A DNA stretch of 26,983 bases. Origin: a virus. Each line of letters opens with the position of its first letter. Within the stretch, counting starts at the first letter, position 1. The notes below the pieces were generated by a model, which worked only from the letters and a program-made list of their open reading frames with translations, searched no databases and was not told the origin of the DNA. A program made the translations under genes and the position numbers. Positions 1 to 7,049 of this stretch are shown here, in pieces. Location: IMG/VR virus record IMGVR_UViG_3300035665_000202, positions 1-26,983 of that record. One strand, given 5' to 3'.

Positions 1-864
1 GAACAACCAATTCATGCGTACCGCAGCGACATCGGTATTGCCCCATGCCCTGGTCGCTGTACCAACATCGGTGTTGCGCAGCGTATAGATCGGAGTGATC
101 GCCACGTTGTTCGCACTATTCCCGAATATGTCGTAAGTGACGTAGTTGTTTGCGAACTCCAGGTTGTCAAAGGTAAGGTCAACGCTCGACGAAGAGAAAT
201 TCTGCAATGTGAACGCAGCGAACTGTGCGGCAAATGAGGTGAAGTTGGTTGCGAAGAGGATCACGTTGCGAAGGGTTACATTGTCTGTGTCGCAAGACAG
301 GCGCAGGCCCTTGACGTTGATCGTCTGCCCAGTGGACAGGTCGAAGCGGACCTGGGCGGCGGCAGCGTTGGCGGCTGCCCCCTGGAACATATCGAGGGAT
401 TCAATATTTACTGAACCAGTATATTTGGTATTTAATGTTCCACCGAAACTGACTGGAGATTTCGTCTTTATTGATCCACCGTATCCAACGAACGCTGATC
501 CGTTAGCTTTTGAGCAAATCCCTGCGTAAGTGTCTGTATCGAAATCGGTGGTTGCCTGCCGTCCGATTATAATCGCATCGCCTGTGCTGTATAGGATTCG
601 ACTGCCAGATGTGCGCTTGCGACCGATCTGTAGTGTTCCGTTATATGTTATACACGGGTATGCGACATTGGCTTTGAGATACAAGCACTCAACGTCAGGG
701 TCAATTATGAGTGTTCCAGTTACGACTAGACGAGAAGTGTCAAGCACATAGAGGGTCTTGTTCCCGATGGCGGTTGTGGTCACGCCGGTTAGCCCGGCGA
801 AATTTGCAAGGCTTGTCTCCGTGCCAGTTACCGTGATTACGCCAGCGGAGTATGTGACGGCCAT
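1..864 (-). CDS. Partial beta-rich phage structural protein (3' end outside window)
   Basis: An open frame runs from an ATG at 864 to base 1 with no stop, giving the first 288 residues of a longer protein. The translation is rich in Thr, Val, Ser, Asn and Gly, with short alternating hydrophobic stretches, few charged residues and no obvious catalytic motif. This resembles right-handed beta-helix or fibre-like virion proteins. It is the next large gene after the portal in the direction of transcription; a protease or scaffold is more usual at that place in lambda-like phages. A GGTGAGGG stretch upstream can serve as ribosome binding site. The DNA is more A/T-rich between about 400 and 700 than in the portal. 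Decoration protein, fibre or tailspike are all possible. The coding call is firm; the role is inferred from composition and position only. Confidence 0.75.
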   Translation of the reverse strand, partial: MAVTYSAGVITVTGTETSLANFAGLTGVTTTAIGNKTLYVLDTSRLVVTGTLIIDPDVECLYLKANVAYPCITYNGTLQIGRKRTSGSRILYSTGDAIIIGRQATTDFDTDTYAGICSKANGSAFVGYGGSIKTKSPVSFGGTLNTKYTGSVNIESLDMFQGAAANAAAAQVRFDLSTGQTINVKGLRLSCDTDNVTLRNVILFATNFTSFAAQFAAFTLQNFSSSSVDLTFDNLEFANNYVTYDIFGNSANNVAITPIYTLRNTDVGTATRAWGNTDVAAVRMNWLF

Positions 865-867
865 GGG

Positions 868-945
868 CTAGCCCTCACCGTTCAGCAGGCCGGTGACGCT
901 GGGCGAGTCGTGGAAAACGGCGGTAGTGACGGTTTGGTTGGCCAC
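868..945 (-). CDS. Possible 25-aa peptide between portal and structural gene
   Basis: A GTG-started frame of 25 codons fills the gap between the portal stop and the next large gene, with 3 nt on each side. Its start context (GGGCTAACCCGTGGCC) matches that of the following gene (GGGCTAGCCCATGGCC) at 14 of 16 bases. It could therefore be a duplicated, truncated gene start rather than a working gene. Tight packing and a plausible frame are the only support; no family is recognised. Confidence 0.3.
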   Translation of the reverse strand: MANQTVTTAVFHDSPSVTGLLNGEG

Positions 946-948
946 GGG

Positions 949-2793
949 TTAGCCCTGGGGCGTCATCGTGGCAGACCCATCAGCGTTGGTCACGACTCTG
1001 ACCGGGCGCTGCGGGACGTTGATGGTATTTTCGACGGTGACTGGCGTCGGGCTGACGTTGACCACGACGGGCGCGGGGTCGGCGGCTTGGACGGTCACGG
1101 ACGGGGCGGCCACGTTGACGATCGGCGCGGCCTGGCTGGGGATCTCGGGTGCATCGACATGCACGGCGTTATGGACAACCGGGGCGTCAACGTGGACCGG
1201 CGTCGGGTCTTGCTTGGGAACCACAACGGTGTTGGGGAAGCTGAGATTGAATATGGGCTGCATCTGCTGCTGCGGCGTTTGCTGCGCCGGCGCAGTCGTG
1301 CGCGGCATGTGCATCTCGATGGTGTCGCGGACCAGCGCGGCCAGGCGAGCCTCGCGCAGTTCCTCCGCGGGCGGCTCGATCTCCTGGGTTTCGTCGGGGC
1401 CGGGGGCCGGGGCCGGCGCGGCTGGTTCGACTTCCTCGGCCTCCGGTTCGTCCGGTTCTTCTGGCTCGGGATTCTGCGCGGCCTCCAGCTCCCGGTCCTG
1501 CCGGTCCTGCATGATCTCGTCGCGGAAGTCCTCGCCAAAGCGGTTGAGGATGGTGCTGCGCGAGACGCCCAGCGCGCGCATGCCCTCGGCCCAGGTGATT
1601 TCCTTCTGCGGGTCCGGCATGACGCGGGGCGGGCCCTGGTACACGCCGGCCATGTTGGACCACCAGTCCGGCGACAGGCCGAGCCCGTTTCGGGCGTCCA
1701 GCTCGCGCAGGATTGATTCATCAACCGGGCGCTGCACGGCGTTTACATGGTCGGACTGCTCGCGCTCGGCCATCTGGTAGTGCGCCTGCCACAACGATCG
1801 GGACGACGCGCCGGACTTGGCGCTATGGTCGCCCATGACCAGCTCCCACGGGATCTGCCAGGCGGCGCACAGGCTGCGGATTGTGGTGTCGATGAACTCG
1901 CGGTAATCCGCACCATCGAATTTCCAGCCGGGGAACTCTACCTTGTGATCGGCTGCGATCAGGAGGTTTTCGATGCGCGTGCCCCGGTAGGCTTCGCGCG
2001 CCTTCTTGACATCCTGCACATGCAGCAGCATCGGGTGGCTGGACTGCACGCGCTTGGTAGCGACGTAGGCGGTGGTCACGCCCTGGAGCATGCGCGCCGG
2101 AAGCATGATCGGAGCGAACTCGGACAGGCCGCGATTGCTGCCGGGGGTGCGCAGGCCGACCTTGTGAACGACGTTCGGCGTGCCGTCGGGCGCGCGCCAC
2201 GGGATGCGCTCGGCCTTGGGCGTGACGTAGATGCCGGTTGGGGTGACGCTCGGGCCGTTGACCCACAGCGCCACGGGGCGACCATTGCCGTCCACCTCAA
2301 TGCCACCCTGGTAGCGCGGGTCCGTCGCCTTGTCGGACGGCGCGCACACGCGGGCGGGATGAATGATGCGCCAGCGGGTGCTCGTCGGCACGCCGTCAAC
2401 GTCCTGCCACACGCGCACGGCGAAGGCATCGCCAAGCACGCAGGCGTTCCATGACATCTGCCAGTCGAACTCGCTGCGGCTGATGACGCCGCCAGCGTCG
2501 ATGAACATGGAGCCGAGGCTGATGCTGCGCTCGATCTGCCGGCGCGTCTCCACCTCGGCCTGGCTCGTCTCGGCGCTGTCGTCGGACTGGTAGAGGCTGC
2601 GGAACTTGAGGCCGTTCGGGCCGTGGATGCGGAGCAGTTTGGCGCGGATCATCGCCGCGCACTCGGGCGAGTCCTCGGCCAGCGACTTAGCGCGGCTGGC
2701 GACTAGCGTCCAGGCGGCGGACCACTCCTGAGACGGGTCGCGCATCCAGGCATCCCAATCGTCGAACAGCGGATCAGATGAGCCGGCGATCAC
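949..2793 (-). CDS. Phage portal protein, lambda gpB family, with long C-terminal extension
   Basis: This 614-aa protein should form the dodecameric portal ring through which DNA enters the head and to which the connector and tail attach. Residues 1-420 follow the lambda-family portal pattern: an N-terminal segment on non-hydrolysed Trp/Asp-rich sequence, an RSLYQSDDSAETSQAE region, a core with Trp- and Arg-rich stretches, and an SGASSRSLWQAHYQ motif. A Pro/Glu-rich linker follows near residues 435-480. The last 100 residues (about 515-614) are atypical, with recurring VDAP, VNV and TVxV beta-like units. The start is GTG at 2793, overlapping the stop of the gpW-like gene as GTGA, with AGGAG seven bases upstream. 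TerS, TerL and gpW-like genes lie upstream as in lambda, although an insert separates the last two. The family call is confident; the role of the C-terminal extension is unknown. Confidence 0.88.
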   Translation of the reverse strand: MIAGSSDPLFDDWDAWMRDPSQEWSAAWTLVASRAKSLAEDSPECAAMIRAKLLRIHGPNGLKFRSLYQSDDSAETSQAEVETRRQIERSISLGSMFIDAGGVISRSEFDWQMSWNACVLGDAFAVRVWQDVDGVPTSTRWRIIHPARVCAPSDKATDPRYQGGIEVDGNGRPVALWVNGPSVTPTGIYVTPKAERIPWRAPDGTPNVVHKVGLRTPGSNRGLSEFAPIMLPARMLQGVTTAYVATKRVQSSHPMLLHVQDVKKAREAYRGTRIENLLIAADHKVEFPGWKFDGADYREFIDTTIRSLCAAWQIPWELVMGDHSAKSGASSRSLWQAHYQMAEREQSDHVNAVQRPVDESILRELDARNGLGLSPDWWSNMAGVYQGPPRVMPDPQKEITWAEGMRALGVSRSTILNRFGEDFRDEIMQDRQDRELEAAQNPEPEEPDEPEAEEVEPAAPAPAPGPDETQEIEPPAEELREARLAALVRDTIEMHMPRTTAPAQQTPQQQMQPIFNLSFPNTVVVPKQDPTPVHVDAPVVHNAVHVDAPEIPSQAAPIVNVAAPSVTVQAADPAPVVVNVSPTPVTVENTINVPQRPVRVVTNADGSATMTPQG

Positions 2794-3077
2794 AGGATGC
2801 TCCTACCACGCGGGGCGCGGAAACTGATTTGCTGGCCACAGATGCCGCCTTCATCCTCGGCGGCGGACTGCGCCTTGGCGAACTTGTGCAGATCCTGCCA
2901 CCAGCGAATGTCTTTTGTGACCGTTCTGTTGTTGATCGTGTACGACGTTAACCCGCCGTTTACCGCGCATTCGATCATCTTGCCCTTGGCGTAGGTCGCT
3001 AGGTCCTCCCAGGACAGCGACAGTGCGCCGGCAACGGCGCGGACTTCCGACTCTAGCGAGGTGACATCCAAGGCCAT
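2790..3077 (-). CDS. gpW-like head-tail connector
   Basis: This 95-aa protein sits immediately before the portal, where lambda carries W between the terminase and portal genes. gpW-type proteins bind under the portal and complete the head so that tails can join. Visible here are an N-terminal helical segment, a short SYTINNRTVT hairpin-like stretch, a helix (IRWWQDLHKFAKAQ) and a basic C-terminal tail (FRAPRGRS). That order matches gpW, which is about 68 aa, though this protein is longer at both ends. The start is the ATG at 3077 and the 3' end overlaps the portal start by 4 nt. The assignment rests on position, size and secondary-structure pattern, not on strong residue identity. Confidence 0.65.
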   Translation of the reverse strand: MALDVTSLESEVRAVAGALSLSWEDLATYAKGKMIECAVNGGLTSYTINNRTVTKDIRWWQDLHKFAKAQSAAEDEGGICGQQISFRAPRGRSIL

Positions 3078-3116
3078 GCGCGCACCGTAGCCCGATGGCT
3101 AGGCGCGTGGATGGGG

Positions 3117-3263
3117 TTATTGCACGGGCGTGCATGCCTTGCGCGGTCTGCCTCCCAGCTTTCCATTTCGCCGGGAGGCTGCGGACTTGGCCCTGCTGCG
3201 GGATTTGCCGCCAACCTTTCCGCCGAGTGCGCCTAGTGCGCGTGCCGCTTGTGTCGTGTTCAT
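3117..3263 (-). CDS. 48-aa basic protein with GGRPRK motif
   Basis: An ATG at 3263 opens a 48-codon frame rich in Ala, Gly, Lys and Arg and containing ALGALGGK and NGKLGGRPRK. Short proteins of this style, with Ala/Gly-rich repeats and an AT-hook-like GRPRK end, are common in phages and bacteria and are thought to bind nucleic acid. The function is not established for this one. It lies between the A/T-rich inverted repeat at 3283-3321 and the gpW-like gene. There is no strong Shine-Dalgarno sequence in front of it. The characteristic composition makes it likely to be real despite its size. Confidence 0.6.
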   Translation of the reverse strand: MNTTQAARALGALGGKVGGKSRSRAKSAASRRNGKLGGRPRKACTPVQ

Positions 3264-3282
3264 GCCGTCAGTCTAACCCATT

Positions 3283-3321
3283 CCGCTTTGGGCAAATGAT
3301 AAAATATTTACTACAAAGCGG
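3283..3321. repeat. Inverted repeat CCGCTTTG/CAAAGCGG around an A/T-rich core
   Basis: Perfect 8-bp arms at 3283-3290 and 3314-3321 flank a 23-nt A/T-rich core in an otherwise G/C-rich region. It lies between the end of pentamer block 1 and the 48-aa gene. It could be an operator or promoter region for the gpW/portal genes, or a weak hairpin. No run of T follows it on the minus strand, so a Rho-independent terminator is not supported. Confidence 0.55.
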
Positions 3322-3327
3322 ACCTCG

Positions 3328-3524
3328 CCTTCTCCTTGCCGTGCCGTGCCCGGCCCCAGCTTGCCATGCCGTGCCTAGCCCTGCCGTGCCGCGCCACGCC
3401 TGGCCATCTCCTTGCCTAACCGCACCCAGCCCAGCCCTGGCGCGCCTTGGCTAGCCATCTCCCTGCCATGCCTGGCCGTGTCCGGCCACGCCATGCCTCG
3501 CCGCGCCCGGCCTAGCCTTGCCCT
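3328..3524 (-). repeat. Degenerate NGGCN pentamer repeat, block 1
   Basis: Read on the minus strand, this non-coding stretch is largely a chain of 5-base units of the form NGGCN (AGGCA, TGGCG, CGGCA, GGGCT and so on). Three sub-blocks each end in a purine-rich cap: GGCAGGGAGATGG at 3455-3467, GGCAAGGAGATGG at 3404-3416 and GGCAAGGAGAAGG at 3328-3340. The block begins directly after the stop of the 155-aa gene. No start codon and Shine-Dalgarno pair with a convincing protein is seen inside. The period of 5 rules out coding constraint. Confidence 0.85.
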
Positions 3525-3992
3525 CTACTTGATCACCGCGACCTCATCGCGCTTGAACTTATTCGCACCCTTGAGTGCCGCCACCTTGAGCGCCAGCAAC
3601 TTCACATTCTGCTCATGCTCCATGCGCTGAATGTCGTTCAGGTCATCAGCGCGCACCGTCCGGCACAGGTGGCGGAAGTTGCGCTTTATCCCGTCCTCGT
3701 GCTTGGCCGCATTGCGAACGTGGTAGGTCGCCGCCTCGGCGTCGGTGTTGATGTGGATTCCGCCCTTGCGCTGGCACGCCGACAACGGACGGCCGTCGGC
3801 CTCGCTCTCGTGCATGATCCAGCCGACCAGCATCATCATGGCGAACGGCCAACGCTTGTCGTCGGGCCGCACGCCGGTGATCTTGGCGCACTCCGCTTCG
3901 GTGAGGTCTTGGCCGCGTTCAAGCGCGGAGACATCCAGCGGGTACGGACTGACATCCGTATCCGGTTCGGGTTGTGTGGATTCGTCGCTCAT
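3525..3992 (-). CDS. 155-aa protein of unknown function flanked by pentamer repeats
   Basis: No family is recognised. The protein has an acidic, Pro-rich N-terminus (about residues 1-30), a Trp- and Met-rich middle (WPFAMMMLVGWIMHES, probably a buried helix rather than a membrane span because acidic residues flank it), and a long charged helical C-terminus (about 115-155) ending in KGANKFKRDEVAVIK. I chose the ATG at 3992, preceded by GAGGAA. Upstream extensions in this frame only translate the pentamer repeat into low-complexity Gly/Arg/Ala sequence. Repeat blocks lie on both sides, and the gene falls inside an insert between the terminase and gpW/portal genes. It may be a cargo gene. The coding call is good; the function is unknown. 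Confidence 0.7.
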   Translation of the reverse strand: MSDESTQPEPDTDVSPYPLDVSALERGQDLTEAECAKITGVRPDDKRWPFAMMMLVGWIMHESEADGRPLSACQRKGGIHINTDAEAATYHVRNAAKHEDGIKRNFRHLCRTVRADDLNDIQRMEHEQNVKLLALKVAALKGANKFKRDEVAVIK

Positions 3993-4016
3993 GTGTTCCT
4001 CATGGGTTGATTGTTT

Positions 4017-4183
4017 CCTTCTCCTTGCCTTGCCTCGCCTTGCCATGCCACGCCCTGCCAAGCCATGCCGTGCCGCGCCTCCTCCTTGCCAAGCCTCGCC
4101 GTGCCGCGCCCGGCCCTGCCCTGCCTGGCCCCCTCCTTGCCTAGCCCCACCAGGCCGTGCCAAAGCCGGCCCCGGCTAGCCCC
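4017..4183 (-). repeat. Degenerate NGGCN pentamer repeat, block 2
   Basis: This is the second block of NGGCN pentamers, upstream of the 155-aa gene and starting at the stop of the 208-aa gene. As in block 1 there are three sub-blocks. Their minus-strand caps are GGCAAGGAGGGGG (4129-4141), GGCAAGGAGGAGG (4078-4090) and GGCAAGGAGAAGG (4017-4029). The last cap is identical to the one ending block 1. Spacing between caps is 51-76 nt across the two blocks. The caps look like strong Shine-Dalgarno sequences, but only the last is near a start codon (25 nt from 3992). Confidence 0.85.
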
Positions 4184-4810
4184 TTATGCGAGCACAAACC
4201 GCCCGTAGCTGCCGCCCTTCGGCGCACCCGGACGCCAGTCGCCCACACCGACCAGACGGCCAGCGGCCTCAAGCGACTGCTTCACGGTCGGCAGATCGAC
4301 GACTTCGGTGTCCATGCAGATCGAGAACGACGCCGACCATTCGTTGAAGATCGGGCGCGTCCGCATGACCTTGCTGGTTCCGACCTTGACGGCGCATCGG
4401 AAGTGGAACGACTCGTCGCCCGACGCAGCGGCCAGGGACTTGACGCCGGACGCCTTGAACTTGGCCGGGCCTTCGACGATCACGCCAGCGGAGATGAGCT
4501 TTCCGGCTTTGATCTTGCGCGCGCCCTCACGGATGCAGGAGTCCAGCACATGCGCCGGCATGATCAGCCCGGTGCCATCGGGGACGCTGACGATGCCCTC
4601 GGCGTCCACCTTCAGCGGCTTGTCGGTGTAGAGTCCCGCCCACCACTCCAGCAGCGACAGCGTGGCCAAGTCCTCGTCGGTCTTGTTGCGCTTGGCGCTC
4701 TGCGCCTTCATGGCGCGGGCGAACTGGTTGAGCGGGTCGGCGGTCTGTCCGCAGTGCATGAGCATCGGGCCGATGCCGTTGATGGTGAAGGTGTGGCTGT
4801 TAGTGGCCAT
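4184..4810 (-). CDS. Conserved phage protein of unknown function, 208 aa
   Basis: The ATG at 4810 is preceded by AAGGAGG at good spacing, one of the strongest ribosome sites in the window. The protein matches a pattern I know from many phage proteins of unknown function. It has an N-terminal ING.GPMLMH segment, a LIMPAHVLDSCIREGARK helix near the middle, SKVMRTRPIFNEWSASF in the last third, and a glycine-rich end (GVGDWRP...GGSYGRF). The C-terminal glycine-rich loop is reminiscent of RAMP-type RNA-binding folds, but that is only a guess from the motif. It is the first gene of the insert after the terminase-linked zinc-ribbon gene. No biochemical role is claimed. Confidence 0.75.
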   Translation of the reverse strand: MATNSHTFTINGIGPMLMHCGQTADPLNQFARAMKAQSAKRNKTDEDLATLSLLEWWAGLYTDKPLKVDAEGIVSVPDGTGLIMPAHVLDSCIREGARKIKAGKLISAGVIVEGPAKFKASGVKSLAAASGDESFHFRCAVKVGTSKVMRTRPIFNEWSASFSICMDTEVVDLPTVKQSLEAAGRLVGVGDWRPGAPKGGSYGRFVLA

Positions 4811-4851
4811 GGTGAATGCCTCCTTGTGGCATGCCTGGCCTTGTAGTAGCG

Positions 4852-4875
4852 GAAACCTAAAGCGCAATAGGTTTC
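4852..4875. repeat. 8-bp inverted repeat upstream of the 208-aa gene
   Basis: GAAACCTA and TAGGTTTC arms (4852-4859 and 4868-4875) surround an 8-nt spacer. The site lies between the stop of the zinc-ribbon gene (4879) and the start of the 208-aa gene (4810). It may be an operator or a weak mRNA hairpin. On the minus strand no T-run follows, so termination is not supported. Confidence 0.5.
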
Positions 4876-4878
4876 TTA

Positions 4879-5097
4879 TTACGGTGCCGGCACACACGCC
4901 ACCAGCACCCGCCGCACGCCGTCATCGCAAATATCCACTTGCACATTCCCACACGCCAGGCACCGCATCCACTTCTTGCGCCCGGTCATGTTTTTGATGC
5001 GCATGTCGCCGCCGCATTGCTCGCAGGCAAAGCCGATCAGGAACTTGCGCCGCATGCCGGGAACCCACACGGGCGGGCGATAGGGGGATATGTGCAT
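4879..5097 (-). CDS. Small Cys4 zinc-ribbon protein
   Basis: This 72-aa protein has two CxxC knuckles (C25/C28 in CEQC and C46/C49 in CLAC) spaced as in a zinc ribbon, with basic residues between them (MTGRKKWMR). The ATG at 5097 overlaps the TerL stop as TAATG, so it is probably translated by coupling. A later ATG (M15) would still keep all four Cys. Its position suggests a role linked to packaging or late-gene control, but no specific family is recognised. Nucleic-acid or protein binding is the general expectation for such ribbons. Confidence 0.7.
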   Translation of the reverse strand: MHISPYRPPVWVPGMRRKFLIGFACEQCGGDMRIKNMTGRKKWMRCLACGNVQVDICDDGVRRVLVACVPAP

Positions 5098-7049
5098 TAG
5101 AAACGCAAGCCTCCGAGGTGGAGTAGGGGGATGTCGATGGGTTGATCTGCTGCCGGCGGCGGCTTGGTCAGCAGATGGACGGCAACAGCAGTGGCGTAGG
5201 CGCGGCAGTCGAAGTAGTCCGCGCGCCCAGCGCCCGGCAGCTTGCCCCAGGTGCGCCGGCCCGCCTTGGTCGTGGACCATCCCAAGCCGGTCAGGTGGCG
5301 CAGGTAGGCGTTGCCGGCACGCAGCGGACCGGGCAGCAACGCAGCGCCGGGGGCGAGGTGGTCCATGCGGTAGGCGTCGGCCACGGCCTGCTGGATCGTG
5401 TCGGTGATGACGATGTAGCTGCCCATACCTGACCGCCATCGCTTGTCCCATGCGAGGGCGCTGGACAGATGGACCACAGTGCCATCCCCGCGTGGGGCCG
5501 GCAGCGAGTCCTCGCCGTAGATCGCTGACCATCCCTTGGGGGCCGCACTCAGCCAGGACGCGATCTCGCCCTGGGTCACGCCGTCACCTACGTCAACCAC
5601 GCCAGCGGCCAGCTTGGGTCCGGCGATCTCGGCCAGCCAATCGGCGGTGCGCGCCAAGGTCGCGGCCAGCTCGCCGCCCGCGAATGGCGCAGGCTCCTGA
5701 CCGCCAGATCCGGCATGGGCGCGTTCGATGCCCCAGCCGATGTCATAGGTCCGGCGATCCTTGGCGATGCCGATCAGGGTCCAGTAGAGTCGGTTCCGCT
5801 GTACGTCGATGGCAGCGACGGCCAGATCTACGTCGTCCGGCATGGTTGCGGTGTAGCGGCTCCATAGCTTGCCATCGTCGGCGTTCTCTACGATCGGTGC
5901 CCACGCTGTCACCTCGGACCGCGCGGCCAGCGTGCGGTGGGTGTGCGGGGTTTCGCGGGCGTCGGCGTCTTGGCTCTCGTCGCCGTGGTACTCTTCGACG
6001 CGCTCATCGTGGAAGAATGCGCGCAACGGTTCATGGTCCGGAAGTCCGGCCTTGCCCTCTGACGATGCGATGGCGCGGGACTCCTCAGCGGCCAGCCACT
6101 CCAGGGTCTTCCACGGGCAGTCGAGCGCGGTCAGACGGATGCCGAATACGTCGTTCATCGGGTCTGCCATCATCAGCCGCGACGTGGCGAACATGGCGCG
6201 GCGGTCCGTCTCGGTCAGGACGGCGCCACATGCCAGGCACGCGAGCTGGCCGGCGCTCCACGTCTTCCAGTCCAGCGCGGTCCAGCCGCCGCAGTGCGGG
6301 CAGCGGTACTCGACCCAGGCGCGGCAGCTCTCGCGGTAGATCTCTTGCGCCAGGTCGGCGTTGTCGAGCTTGAGCGTGGAGCCGTAAGCCTCCACGGCGA
6401 TGTCGTTAAATCGGCTGACGCGCTTGCGGATGCGGGTGAATGCGGCCTTGTCCCAGTCGCCCAGCTCATCCACGATCAGGCGCTTGGCGGTCAGGCCGGC
6501 CTGGCCCGCCTGGCCTCGACCGCCGCTGGACATGAACACCAGCGTTCCGCCGCCGCGCTTCTCGTGCCGTCGGGTGCGGATCGATCGGGGCGCGGCTGAT
6601 CCACGCGAGCCGGGGCCGCTGGTCGGGAGGTAAACGCCGAGACCCGAGCCTTCCCAGGCGGGGCGCAGCTTGGTGTTCCACATATCGCCAGCGAGTCCCT
6701 TGGTCGGCAAGGCCCATATCACCGGCTGGCCAAGTTCGATCGTGCCGTGCAGTGCGATCTGTTGCAGCAGCCACGACTTGCCGCCGCCCTGTGCGTCGGT
6801 CAGCAGTAGGAAGCGGCGGTATCGGCGCGGGGCCGGCTCGCCGTTGACCGTTCCGTCGATCGCTTGCAGGAAGTGCCACTGACCGGGATGGCTGCGCGGG
6901 TCGTAGGGATCCTGCCGCCCATGTTCGTCCTCGCTGTCGGGGATGGTCAGTGTGCGGGCGAACGCGGTATGTGACAGCGGGTCAGGCCTGACCTGCCAGT
7001 AGTCTCGGCGGTCGGCGTTGAGCCTGTCGATCTCGGCCAGGTCAGGCAT
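5097..7049 (-). CDS. Terminase large subunit, GpA family
   Basis: This is the ATPase and endonuclease motor that cuts and packages phage DNA. The 650-aa length is normal for the lambda gpA group. A Walker A-like motif DAQGGGKS lies at residues 85-92 and Walker B LIVDE at 191-195. A zinc-ribbon-like insert has CPHC (250-253) and CLAC (271-274). The C-terminal nuclease domain shows AIDVQ (D415), VVDVGDG (D486) and a late ADYFDCRAYA motif, giving the expected acidic residues. The ATG at 7049 overlaps the TerS stop by 8 nt. The gpA type implies cutting at specific sites (cos) in lambda itself; I did not find a cos site here. Confidence 0.93.
   Translation of the reverse strand: MPDLAEIDRLNADRRDYWQVRPDPLSHTAFARTLTIPDSEDEHGRQDPYDPRSHPGQWHFLQAIDGTVNGEPAPRRYRRFLLLTDAQGGGKSWLLQQIALHGTIELGQPVIWALPTKGLAGDMWNTKLRPAWEGSGLGVYLPTSGPGSRGSAAPRSIRTRRHEKRGGGTLVFMSSGGRGQAGQAGLTAKRLIVDELGDWDKAAFTRIRKRVSRFNDIAVEAYGSTLKLDNADLAQEIYRESCRAWVEYRCPHCGGWTALDWKTWSAGQLACLACGAVLTETDRRAMFATSRLMMADPMNDVFGIRLTALDCPWKTLEWLAAEESRAIASSEGKAGLPDHEPLRAFFHDERVEEYHGDESQDADARETPHTHRTLAARSEVTAWAPIVENADDGKLWSRYTATMPDDVDLAVAAIDVQRNRLYWTLIGIAKDRRTYDIGWGIERAHAGSGGQEPAPFAGGELAATLARTADWLAEIAGPKLAAGVVDVGDGVTQGEIASWLSAAPKGWSAIYGEDSLPAPRGDGTVVHLSSALAWDKRWRSGMGSYIVITDTIQQAVADAYRMDHLAPGAALLPGPLRAGNAYLRHLTGLGWSTTKAGRRTWGKLPGAGRADYFDCRAYATAVAVHLLTKPPPAADQPIDIPLLHLGGLRF

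Noticed and set aside
910-1716. Long plus-strand frames over the portal gene
   Set aside because: Antisense shadow of the G+C-rich portal. The translation is Gly/Arg/Asp-rich low complexity with no domain or start signals.
3993-4163. N-terminal extension of the 155-aa gene through the pentamer repeat
   Set aside because: It only yields Gly/Arg/Ala repeats, while ATG at 3992 has GAGGAA in front.
3328-4183. CRISPR array
   Set aside because: The units are degenerate 5-mers with no constant repeat and spacer structure, and no cas genes are seen.
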